The notes under the pieces were generated by a model. That model saw nothing but the letters and a program-made list of their open reading frames with translations, had not been told where the DNA came from and ran no database searches. Positions 56,663 through 64,000 of a stretch of DNA of 64,000 bases are shown piece after piece (position 1 is the stretch's first letter; every line of letters starts with the position of its first letter). This DNA comes from Nocardia stercoris. Lineage in GTDB: Bacteria; Actinomycetota; Actinomycetes; Mycobacteriales; Mycobacteriaceae. The stretch spans positions 62,001-126,000 of the forward strand of contig NZ_RFFH01000008.1 of assembly GCF_003696265.1 (NCBI RefSeq), in the 5' to 3' direction. Both the position numbers and the translations under genes were made by a program.

Positions 56663-59600
56663 ATGTTTGCAGATGACAGCTTTGCCGGCGACGCCGGGAC
56701 ACGCCCCCGCATCGCCGATCCCGCCGCCGGTGCGGTCCGGATCGCACTGCTCGGCGAGATCGCCCTCCGCCGCGCGGACGCGGGTCCGGCCCGGCGCGGT
56801 GCGGCAGCGCCGGACTCCGGCGCCACAGCCGCATCGCCCATCGCGGACATGCCGGAACTCGCCGCGGTTCCGGGCGCGCGGGCCCGGCTGCTGGTCGCCG
56901 CGCTGGCCTGTCACCCCGGCCGCAGCCGCAGCGCGCAGGCGCTGATCGACGACGTCTGGGGCGAACAACCGCCGCGCGCACCCATGAACGCCCTGCACAC
57001 CCAGGTCTCCCGGCTCCGCTCCGCGCTGCCCGAGGGCGTGCTGGAGATCGGCCCGGCCGGCTACCGGCTGCTGCTGCGCGAGGAACAGGTCGACCTGACC
57101 CTGGCCCGCCGGCTGGAACGGCACGCGCGCGAACTGCACGCCGACGCCGCCGACAGTGCGGCGCTCGCGGTGGTCGAGCAGGCCCGCTCGCTGTGGCGCG
57201 GCGAGCCCGGCGCCGGGCTGCCGTCCGGGCCGGTGGCCGACGAACTGATCGACCTGGCCGCGACGCGCTGGGCGGCCCTGGACGAGCTCGAACTCTCCAT
57301 CCGTGAAGCGGTAGGCGACCTGCCGGGCGCGATCGACATCGCCCGCCGCCGCACGGCGGCCGCACCCCTCGACGAGCCCGCGCACACCACGCTGATGCGG
57401 CTGCTCGCCGCGAGCGGGCGGGGGACCGAGGCGCTGGACGTGTTCGCGGCCCTGCGTCACCGCCTCGTCGACGAACTGGGTGCCGACCCGGGACCCGCTG
57501 CGGTGGCGCTGAACACCACGATTCTGCGCGGCGACCCGGTCGAGACCCGGGTCCGTCGTCCGGACGACCGCGCGCCGAGCGGCGCCGGAGACGGTGATAG
57601 GCGCGAATCCGCTAGTGCCGCAAACAGTTCCGGTCGCGCTGGAGCGCCTGGCTACGGTGTCGGCGCAGGTGGCTCCGACAGTGCCGCACGTGGCCCCGGT
57701 GGCGGGGCATCAGGTCACGGTGGCGCCGCACACGAATCCGGTGGTGTTGTAGGCGGTTCCGGTGATACCGGCGCGCTCGGTTCCGGTGGGTCGCACGGTA
57801 ACGGGGATGAGAGCCGACCCGACGCGGGCGGCACTGTGCCGCAGGGTAGCCCCGGCAGTTTCGGCGGTGGTCGCGACAATTTCGGGTGCAGCGACGTCAC
57901 CACCGAACTCGCCGAATCACAGTCCAGTCGAACTGGTTTCGGCTCCGCTGCGGCGGATCGCGCAGGGGGTCACCGGTTCGTGGAATCCGCGGCGTCACAG
58001 GTGCACCCAGCTGGCGACCGCATGACACCGCACCCAGCGGCACCAGTCGGCGGTGCGGCGTTCGATCCGAATCACTTGTCCGACAGAGGGCTCCATCAGC
58101 CCACCGCACTCGGCCTGCGTGCCGCACCGAACCCGCTGCTGGGCCGGGCCGCCGACCTGGGCGCCATCGAGGACTTGGTGCGTTCGTCGCGGGTCACCAC
58201 CGTGCTCGGTCCCGGCGGTACCGGAAAGACCCGGGTGGCCAATGCGCTCGGAACCCGCCTCGCTCCCGAGATGCCGGTCGTGCTGGTGGAATTGGCATCG
58301 GTGCGGTCGGACCCCGAGGATGCCGAGGCCGCGCGGGTCGAGGTGGAGGCGGCGATCAGCGCCGTGCTCGGTGTCGGTGAAACCGCCAGGGACACGGGCG
58401 TATTGCGGCCTCGCCGGACCAGCGACGCCCGGGATCGGTTGCGGGACGCGCTCTCCGCGCGGGCCATCCTGCTGATCCTCGACAACTGCGAACATCTCGT
58501 CGACGCGGTGGCCGAGGTGGTGGCCGACCTGATCGGCACCTGCGACCGCCTGACCGTGCTCACCACCAGCCGGTCGCCGCTCGAGATCACCGCCGAGACG
58601 GTATATCCGTTGCCGCCGTTGGCGATCGACGACGCCGGGTCGCCCGCCACCGAACTGTTCGCCGCCCGCGCCCGGGCGGTCCGGCCGTCGATCCGCCTGG
58701 ACGGGCCGACCGTGGCCCGCCTGTGCCGCACCCTCGACGGTCTCCCGCTGGCCATCGAATTGGCCGCCGCCCGCGCCCGCACGCTCAGCGTGGAGGAGAT
58801 CGAGACACGGCTGGCCGACCGATTCACCCTGTTGCGCAGCGGAGATCGCAGCTCTCCGGCCCGCCATCGCACGTTGCACGCGGTGATCGAGTGGAGCTGG
58901 AACCTGCTCGACGAACCGCAACGCATCGCTCTGCGCCGGCTGTGCCGCTTCCCGTCCGGATTCACCTCCGCCGCAGCCGAACTGGTCGCGAGTGCGGACG
59001 GCGTCGACGATGTGGCCGCTGCGGTGGAAGGGCTGGTCACCCAGTCCCTGCTGACGGTGCTGGAGGACGAGACCGGCACCCGCTACCGAATGCTGGAGAC
59101 GGTTCGGGAATTCGGCGAGGAGCAGCTGACCGCAGCCGGGGAGCAGGCGGTCGTGATGACCCGGATGGCCCGGTGGGCCAGGGAATTCGGGGTGTCCACG
59201 ATGGAGACGTACATCGAGGCCGATCAGGCCGCCGGCATGCTGGCGATGATCACGGAATCCGACAATCTGATCGCCGTACTGCGCTGGGCCTGCGATACCG
59301 GCGATCCGGACACCGTATACCAGGTGTTCCCGGTGCTCGGCGTGGCCTGGATGGTGCGTGGCGCGCATATGGATCTGATCAGCTGGGCCGCACGGTTGCT
59401 CGCCATCCCACCCGGCCCGCCGGGCCCGAAGCCGACCGGTGACCTGCAGATGGCGTCGCATGTGCTGCTGGCCGGCCATCTGATGTACATCCAGGACGAC
59501 GGCATGCGCAGCGTAGCCCGGATCCGCACCCGGGCACGCCGGCTGCTGCGTTCGGGCGTCGAGCTGAATGCGTTGTCACAGTTCTTCGGCGCCATTCTCT

Positions 59601-60583
59601 GCGCGCGCCCGACCATCGGCGCGGTCGGCCGGGTACTGATCGCGGGTTCCCGGTCGGCAGACCGGCGGGTCCGCTGCCAGGCGCTGTTCCTGCGGGCCAA
59701 TATCCGAGAGAACGCGGGCGATTACCCCGGATCCATGCGGGATGCCTTGCGCGGTATCGAGTACCTCACCGACACCGACATCTGGGGCGGTGCCATGGCG
59801 GCCCAGCATCTGGGCCAGCTGCACGCGCAGGCCGGTGAATACTCGACCGCCGCCCGCCACTACCGCAAGGCGGCCGAGAATCTGCTGCTGCTGCGCGCGT
59901 ATGACGAAAGTGTCGAACTGCGAAGCTATCTCGCGCAGGCGCTGATCGGATCCGGAGACCTGTCCGCAGCCCGGCGGGAACTCGAGCTGGCCGCCGGATA
60001 TCTCGATCCCGGCCAGGGCCCGGATGACCCGGTGCTGCGGCCGAATCCGCGGCGGGCGGCGATCCACGGTGGCTGGGCCGAATTGGCCCTCGCCGAAGGC
60101 GATGTGGACACCGGCCTGCGGCGGGCTCGCTCGGTACTGCCGCTGATGCAGTGGCACAGCCCGGAGAGCGTGACCCCGGGTCCTGGAGCACTTCCCGCGG
60201 CCTGCTTCGCTTTCGGGGCACATGTGCTCCACGGCCGGACCGGCGAAGTGCCCGATCTCGCTACGGAGATCATCGCCGAGGTCCAGCAGCGGCTGTCCCA
60301 ATTCCAGGATCTGCCGCAGCTCGGTGTCGCGGCCTGCGTGATGGGTTCGTATCTGCTGCAGCGTGATCCGGAGTCGGAGCCCGGCCTTGCCCTGTTCGCG
60401 GCCGCGCCGCGGGTGCGTGCCCGGCAGGACGTGGTATCCGTGCTGTGGGCCCGGCATCGCGACCTGCACGAGTCCCGGGTGGGAGCGGACCGGATCGACG
60501 CCGCGGTGGCCGCCGCGAACCAGCTCTCCCGGCACGCTACCGCGGTCCGGCTGCTGGCCTTGTTCGACGAACTCGCCACGTAG
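56663..60583 (+). CDS. AfsR/SARP-type regulator with BTAD, NB-ARC-like ATPase and TPR-like region
   Basis: Large regulator of 1306 residues. Residues 25-135 resemble the OmpR-like DNA-binding domain (RLLVAALACHPGRSRSAQAL, DDVWGE, LHTQVSRLRSAL, GPAGYRLLL). Residues 135-290 are the bacterial transcriptional activator domain (BTAD). A Gly/Ser-rich linker of about 170 residues follows (300-470). Then the STAND ATPase: Walker A GPGGTGKTRVANAL near 515, LLILDNCEHLVDAVAEVV, TTSRSPLEI and GLPLAIELAAARARTLS. The last 500 residues are helical repeats (SARP/LuxR style). No antibiotic cluster lies next to it; targets are unknown. ATG follows TATGAT by 10 nt. Confidence 0.9.
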   Translation: MFADDSFAGDAGTRPRIADPAAGAVRIALLGEIALRRADAGPARRGAAAPDSGATAASPIADMPELAAVPGARARLLVAALACHPGRSRSAQALIDDVWGEQPPRAPMNALHTQVSRLRSALPEGVLEIGPAGYRLLLREEQVDLTLARRLERHARELHADAADSAALAVVEQARSLWRGEPGAGLPSGPVADELIDLAATRWAALDELELSIREAVGDLPGAIDIARRRTAAAPLDEPAHTTLMRLLAASGRGTEALDVFAALRHRLVDELGADPGPAAVALNTTILRGDPVETRVRRPDDRAPSGAGDGDRRESASAANSSGRAGAPGYGVGAGGSDSAARGPGGGASGHGGAAHESGGVVGGSGDTGALGSGGSHGNGDESRPDAGGTVPQGSPGSFGGGRDNFGCSDVTTELAESQSSRTGFGSAAADRAGGHRFVESAASQVHPAGDRMTPHPAAPVGGAAFDPNHLSDRGLHQPTALGLRAAPNPLLGRAADLGAIEDLVRSSRVTTVLGPGGTGKTRVANALGTRLAPEMPVVLVELASVRSDPEDAEAARVEVEAAISAVLGVGETARDTGVLRPRRTSDARDRLRDALSARAILLILDNCEHLVDAVAEVVADLIGTCDRLTVLTTSRSPLEITAETVYPLPPLAIDDAGSPATELFAARARAVRPSIRLDGPTVARLCRTLDGLPLAIELAAARARTLSVEEIETRLADRFTLLRSGDRSSPARHRTLHAVIEWSWNLLDEPQRIALRRLCRFPSGFTSAAAELVASADGVDDVAAAVEGLVTQSLLTVLEDETGTRYRMLETVREFGEEQLTAAGEQAVVMTRMARWAREFGVSTMETYIEADQAAGMLAMITESDNLIAVLRWACDTGDPDTVYQVFPVLGVAWMVRGAHMDLISWAARLLAIPPGPPGPKPTGDLQMASHVLLAGHLMYIQDDGMRSVARIRTRARRLLRSGVELNALSQFFGAILCARPTIGAVGRVLIAGSRSADRRVRCQALFLRANIRENAGDYPGSMRDALRGIEYLTDTDIWGGAMAAQHLGQLHAQAGEYSTAARHYRKAAENLLLLRAYDESVELRSYLAQALIGSGDLSAARRELELAAGYLDPGQGPDDPVLRPNPRRAAIHGGWAELALAEGDVDTGLRRARSVLPLMQWHSPESVTPGPGALPAACFAFGAHVLHGRTGEVPDLATEIIAEVQQRLSQFQDLPQLGVAACVMGSYLLQRDPESEPGLALFAAAPRVRARQDVVSVLWARHRDLHESRVGADRIDAAVAAANQLSRHATAVRLLALFDELAT

Positions 60584-60592
60584 ACACCGAAT

Positions 60593-60619
60593 GACCCGGC
60601 GGCACACGGCCGCCGGGTC
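60593..60619. terminator. Bidirectional terminator hairpin between SARP and exporter genes
   Basis: GACCCGGCGGC (60593-60603) pairs perfectly with GCCGCCGGGTC (60609-60619) around ACACG. It lies between two convergent stop codons. Confidence 0.75.
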
Positions 60620-60635
60620 CGATCCGGTACTGCCC

Positions 60636-61475
60636 TCAAGCGCGCCGCATGTAGGCACGCACCGCGAGCGGGGCGAAGATCAGGATCACGATCGCCGAAC
60701 CGACCACCGAGAACACCAGATTGTGGCTGTAGACGTTGCCGTTCATCAGCTCACGGCAGGCGTTGACCATGTAGTAGATCGGGTTGGCCTTGTTGATGGC
60801 CTGCATCCAGCCCGGCATGGTGGCCACCGAGGCGAAGGCACCCGACATGAAGGTCAGCGGGAACATGATCATCATCGAGATGCCCTGCACCGCGGCGGCA
60901 CTCTTGCCGGTCACCCCGACCAGGGCCCAGATCCAGCTGATCGCGAAGGAACAGAACACCACGATCAGGCCGGCGGTGAGCACACCCGCCACACCGCCGC
61001 CGGGGCGGTAGCCCAGGATCAGGCCCATCCCGATGGTGAGGGTGGTGGCGATGCCGTAGCGCGCCATATCGGCGATCAGGGCACCGGCAAGGGCGGCGAT
61101 CCGGGCGATCGGCAGTGACTTGTACCGGTCGAAGACGCCCTTGTCCATGTCCTCGCGCAGTTGCGTGCCGGTCACCACCGAGGTGAGCACCACGGTCTGC
61201 ACCAGAATGCCGGGGATCAGGATCGGCAGGTACGAGTGCACGCTGCCCGCGATCGCGCCACCGAAGATGTAGGTGAACAGGCCGGTGAACAGGATCGGCT
61301 GGATCGTGACGTCGAACAGCTGCTCCGGGTTGTGCTTGATCTTGAGCAGGCCGCGATAGGCCATGGTGAGCGAGTTGGCCAGCGTGCGACGCATGCCGAT
61401 GTGGTTGCTCACCTGGGGAATCGGGGCCGGCTGCCGCACCTCGGGTGCGGTGGGTTCGAGAGTTGTGGTGGTCAT
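60636..61475 (-). CDS. DrrB-type ABC transporter permease
   Basis: ABC-2 family permease, 279 residues with about six helices (for example YLPILIPGILVQTVVLTSVV; GYRPGGGVAGVLTAGLIVV; SMMIMFPLTFMSGAFASVAT; VVGSAIVILIFAPLAVRAY). The segment MDKGVFDRYKSLPIARIAAL after the first helices is typical of DrrB daunorubicin-resistance permeases. It pairs with the ATPase gene, overlapping by 4 nt. Expected role: drug or lipid efflux, substrate not deducible. Confidence 0.92.
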   Translation of the reverse strand: MTTTTLEPTAPEVRQPAPIPQVSNHIGMRRTLANSLTMAYRGLLKIKHNPEQLFDVTIQPILFTGLFTYIFGGAIAGSVHSYLPILIPGILVQTVVLTSVVTGTQLREDMDKGVFDRYKSLPIARIAALAGALIADMARYGIATTLTIGMGLILGYRPGGGVAGVLTAGLIVVFCSFAISWIWALVGVTGKSAAAVQGISMMIMFPLTFMSGAFASVATMPGWMQAINKANPIYYMVNACRELMNGNVYSHNLVFSVVGSAIVILIFAPLAVRAYMRRA

Positions 61476-62485
61476 GCTGCGGCGCTCCGTTCGGCGTCGG
61501 TGTCGGACTCCTCGGCGGCGTGCCCGGTCAGGGCGAAGAAAACCTCGTCGAGGCTGGGCTTGCTGACGGTGATCTCCTCGACCCGGATGTCGCTGTCGCG
61601 CAAGCGGATCAGCAGGTCGGCGGTCACCGAGGGGTCGGCCAGTGGCGCGGTCAGGCGCCCGGCCTCGGGGGTGATGCTGGCTTCGACGGTCCGGCCCACG
61701 GCCCGGGACAGGAACTCGCCCACCAGAACTCGGGCCTCGCCGAGCCGGTCGGCGTCGGCCAGCGTGAGCTGTAGCGCCGACAGGCCGACGGAGGCCTTCA
61801 GTTCGTTGGAGGTGCCGTCGGCGATGACCTTGCCGCGGTCGATCACCGCGATCTTGTCGGCCAGCTGGTCGGCCTCGTCCAGGTACTGGGTGGTGAGCAG
61901 GACGGTCGCGCCCTCACGGACCAGACGCCGGATGGTGTCCCACATCTGGGCGCGGGTGCGCGGGTCCAGGCCCGTGGTGGGCTCGTCGAGGAACAGCAGC
62001 GGCGGGGTCGCGATCAGGCTGGCCGCCAGATCGAGCCGGCGCCGCATACCGCCGGAGAAGTGCTCCAGCGACTTGTTCGCGGCCTCGGTGAGCCCGAACT
62101 CCTCGAGCAGTTCCGCGGAGCGCTTGCGGGCGTCCCGGCGGCTCAGCCCGAGCAGGCGGGAGAAGATCATCAGGTTCTCGGTGGCGCTCAGCTTCTCGTC
62201 GACCGAGGCGTACTGCCCGGTGACGCCGACCAGCGAGCGGACCGCGGTCGGCTCGGCCACCACGTCGTGGCCGAAGATGCGGGCGCTGCCGCCGTCGGGG
62301 CGCATCAGGGTGGCGAGCATGCGGATGGTGGTGGTCTTACCGGCCCCGTTGGGTCCGAGCACGCCGTAGACGGCGCCGCGCGGCACCGCCAGGCTCACGC
62401 CGTCCACCGCACGCTGCTCGCCGAAGACCTTGACCAGCCCCTCCGCCTCGATCGCGAGGGTGTTTGCGGGTGCGTTCTGTGTCAT
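61472..62485 (-). CDS. DrrA-type ABC transporter ATP-binding protein
   Basis: ATPase of 337 residues. Walker A LGPNGAGKTTTIRML (about 45-59), Q-loop TGQYASVDE, ABC signature FSGGMRRRLDLAA, Walker B LLFLDEPTTGLDP, H-loop VLLTTQYLDEADQLAD in which Gln takes the place of the usual switch His, as in DrrA-type transporters, and the C-terminal DrrA domain with a late SLDEVFFALTG. Partner of the permease at 60636. A pair of GCAAGCGCTTGC palindromes lies 69-113 bp upstream and may be its operator. CACAGT ends 7 nt before the ATG. Confidence 0.94.
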   Translation of the reverse strand: MTQNAPANTLAIEAEGLVKVFGEQRAVDGVSLAVPRGAVYGVLGPNGAGKTTTIRMLATLMRPDGGSARIFGHDVVAEPTAVRSLVGVTGQYASVDEKLSATENLMIFSRLLGLSRRDARKRSAELLEEFGLTEAANKSLEHFSGGMRRRLDLAASLIATPPLLFLDEPTTGLDPRTRAQMWDTIRRLVREGATVLLTTQYLDEADQLADKIAVIDRGKVIADGTSNELKASVGLSALQLTLADADRLGEARVLVGEFLSRAVGRTVEASITPEAGRLTAPLADPSVTADLLIRLRDSDIRVEEITVSKPSLDEVFFALTGHAAEESDTDAERSAAA

Positions 62486-62553
62486 GCACCTACTGTGCGG
62501 GGGCGGTCTTGCGTCGCCCTTGCGTCGCTGTTGCGCAAGGAGCGGACCACCGG

Positions 62554-62604
62554 GCGCAAGCGCTTGCGCAAGGCGAACTGCCCGGTGCAAGCGCTTGCGC
62601 CGGG
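62554..62604 (-). promoter_or_regulatory. Twin LacI-type palindromes upstream of the exporter operon
   Basis: GCGCAAGCGCTTGCGC (62554-62569) is a perfect 16-bp palindrome; TGCAAGCGCTTGCG (62586-62599) repeats the core GCAAGCGCTTGC 31 bp away (about three helical turns) and is nested in CCCGG...CCGGG arms (62581-62604). The core with central CG fits the LacI/GalR-family pattern TGNAANCGNTTNCA. It lies between the menE stop and the drrA-like start; extra TTGCG units occur at 62514-62537. Alternatively the second palindrome could act as a menE terminator hairpin. Confidence 0.6.
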
Positions 62605-62614
62605 CGGTATGGGG

Positions 62615-63802
62615 TCAGTCCAGCAGGTCCGCGCCGTCGGCGATCATCTGCGCGCGCAGCGCCACTCGGTCGGGCTTGCCGGGACCGCGCAACGGCAGTT
62701 CCTCCAGAATCGCCAGCTCGCGGGGTGCGGCGATCGGGTCCAGCTCGGCCACGACGTGGTCGCGCAGCTCGTCCAGCGTGACCGTGGCGCCGGGCGCCGG
62801 CACCACCGCGACCGCGACCCGCTGGCCCAGCCGGTCGTCGGGCAGGCCGAGCACCACGCATTCGCTGATCGCGGGATGGGTGGCCAGCACGGCCTCCACC
62901 ACCTGCGGGATCACCAGCAGACCACCGGTCATGATGGCCTCGTCGAGTCGCCCGGAGATCGACAGCACGCCGTCCTCGAAGGTGCCCGCGTCGTCGGTGC
63001 GGAACCAGCCGGGTTCGGCGAAGGCCGGATGCTCGGGCAGGCCGCGGTAGCCCTTGGCGAGCATCGCGCCGCCGAGCATGACGCGGCCGTCCTCGATCTT
63101 CACCTTCGCGCCGGTCAACGGCACGCCGTCGTAGACGCAGCCGCCGCAGGTCTCGCTCATCCCGTAGGTGCGCACGACCGTGATCCCGGCCTCGCGGGCC
63201 CGGTCCAGCACCGGCTGCGGGGTGGGCGCGCCGCCGATCAGGACGGCGTCGAGCTGGGCCAGGGCGTCCGCGGCCACCGGCTCCTCGAGCGCCTTGATCA
63301 GCTGGGTGGGGACCAGCGCGGTGTACCGCCGTTCCCCGGTCATCCCGGCGACCGCGCTGGCCAGGCCGCGCGGCAGGAAACCGCCGGACACGTCGAGTAC
63401 CGCGGGTTCGGTGCCGGCGAGGATGCTGCGCAACAACACCTGCACGCCGGCGATGTGATGGGTGGGCAGGGCCAGCAACCACTGGCCCGGGCCGCCGATG
63501 CGTTCGTGGGTGGCCTCGCCGCTGGCGCGCAGGGCTTCCGCGCCCAGCATCGCGCCCTTGGGGACGCCGGTGGTTCCGGAGGTGGTCACCACGAGGGCGA
63601 CGTCGGCTTCGATCGGTTCACCCGGCCGCAGGGCGCCGGAGAGGCGCTGCGCTTCGCGGCGGTCGGACGACGGGATCGGCAACCAGGCCGGCCCGTGGCC
63701 GTCCAGCGCCGCACGCAGGTGCGGCATCACGTCGCCCACATATGCCCCGGTGGGCATGGGAAGGGTCCGCAGGGTACTGCTCACGTTGGCCGATAGTGTC
63801 AT
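62615..63802 (-). CDS. menE: o-Succinylbenzoate-CoA ligase
   Basis: Acyl-adenylate-forming enzyme of menaquinone synthesis, 395 residues. P-loop-like A3 motif VVTTSGTTGVPKGAML near residue 73, LALPTHHIAGVQVLLRS, VLIGGAPTPQPVLD, the A5 motif RTYGMSETCGGCVYDG typical of MenE, and the A8 hinge with SGRLDEAIMTGGLLV. The length (shorter than most AMP-ligases) and motifs match mycobacterial MenE. It activates o-succinylbenzoate with CoA, upstream of MenB and MenA. No ribosome site is clear before the ATG at 63802; TTGACATG overlaps it. Confidence 0.94.
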   Translation of the reverse strand: MTLSANVSSTLRTLPMPTGAYVGDVMPHLRAALDGHGPAWLPIPSSDRREAQRLSGALRPGEPIEADVALVVTTSGTTGVPKGAMLGAEALRASGEATHERIGGPGQWLLALPTHHIAGVQVLLRSILAGTEPAVLDVSGGFLPRGLASAVAGMTGERRYTALVPTQLIKALEEPVAADALAQLDAVLIGGAPTPQPVLDRAREAGITVVRTYGMSETCGGCVYDGVPLTGAKVKIEDGRVMLGGAMLAKGYRGLPEHPAFAEPGWFRTDDAGTFEDGVLSISGRLDEAIMTGGLLVIPQVVEAVLATHPAISECVVLGLPDDRLGQRVAVAVVPAPGATVTLDELRDHVVAELDPIAAPRELAILEELPLRGPGKPDRVALRAQMIADGADLLD

Positions 63803-64000
63803 GTCAACAGGACCGGCCCGCGCACGGGTCGGTCACCGCGCCTGTAGTCGCTTCGCACACCGCGTGGTGGTGAACCGTTCGCATATGAGCTGTGCTGCGT
63901 AGTTGCCTGCGTAGTTGCTGGGGCATCGAACCTGCGCTCTTCGCTCGGAGACGGATCAGTCGGACGTCGGTGTCGCCAGCGGCCATCCGCCGGCAGCGAG
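63803..64000. other. Window end, no gene assigned
   Basis: No supported gene. It must hold the menE promoter. A perfect 12-bp tandem duplication CTGCGTAGTTGC lies at 63895-63906 and 63907-63918. Confidence 0.4.

Noticed and set aside
63895..63918. 12-bp direct duplication as a transposon target-site or attachment site
   Set aside because: Copies are adjacent with nothing between and no mobile gene is nearby; a simple slippage duplication is enough.
63804..63986. 60-codon minus-strand frame at the window end
   Set aside because: No ribosome site, no recognisable features; likely chance.

Overview
The window is high-GC actinobacterial DNA, most likely from Nocardia or a close relative. Gene order follows the Mycobacterium tuberculosis mshA-to-menE region (roughly Rv0486 to Rv0542c, from memory). 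It carries mycothiol synthesis (mshA), SenX3-RegX3, the small ribosomal protein bS22 and an AfsR/SARP-type regulator, and GTG starts are frequent. No rRNA, tRNA, CRISPR array, prophage or insertion sequence was recognised. All assignments come from reading motifs and gene order; no search was run.

Region 1 (1-8.7 kb): a partial SDR enzyme, an alpha/beta hydrolase, mshA, a YbjN-family protein, a ROK-family protein, gpmA, a secreted chymotrypsin-like protease and the senX3-regX3 phosphate-responsive pair. Region 2 (8.7-21.3 kb): two related small secreted proteins, a cysteine-containing conserved protein, a Ppx/GppA phosphatase translationally coupled to a long disordered membrane protein, a TIM-barrel isomerase, a thioesterase-like protein, proC, an excisionase-type HTH protein, bS22, an atypical epimerase coupled to an acyltransferase, a SerB-like HAD phosphatase and a glutaredoxin-like protein. 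Region 3 (21.4-36.5 kb): tetrapyrrole and cytochrome c supply. rex-hemA-hemC-hemD are chained by 4-nt overlaps behind a near-consensus Rex operator; hemB and small membrane genes follow, then hemL, a histidine phosphatase and a system II cytochrome c maturation set (TlpA-like, CcdA, ResB, CcsB).

Region 4 (36.5-40.4 kb) is accessory: an antitoxin-like gene with a deleted PIN toxin, divergent monooxygenase/LysR and nitroreductase/HxlR pairs, and a SnoaL-like protein. Region 5 (40.4-47.6 kb) is a sulfation cluster: cysD, cysNC (ATP sulfurylase plus APS kinase, giving PAPS), a DUF1214-like protein, an SDR and a PAPS sulfotransferase, with a divergent IclR regulator. Region 6 (47.9-64 kb): an HD hydrolase, BldC, a DUF4229 protein coupled to a Cds1-like cysteine desulfhydrase, AraC and YhgE/Pip proteins, an HTH-ClpN cassette with twin operators, a small membrane protein, menA, a 1306-residue SARP/NB-ARC regulator, a DrrAB-type exporter and menE.

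Three patterns go beyond gene content. At least nine genes have a TANNNT -10 hexamer ending exactly 7 nt before the start codon (three more at 8 nt), which indicates leaderless transcripts and fixes their starts. A palindromic element of 56-63 bp occurs twice (32354-32416 and 43681-43736), each time in the same orientation, beginning at and supplying the stop codon of the upstream gene in an operon and ending just before the next gene. Several perfect or near-perfect palindromes sit where operators should be: Rex (21470), HTH-ClpN (54291 and 54318), HxlR (39295), IclR (46610), a LexA-like site (26869) and twin GCAAGCGCTTGC sites before the exporter (62554 and 62587).
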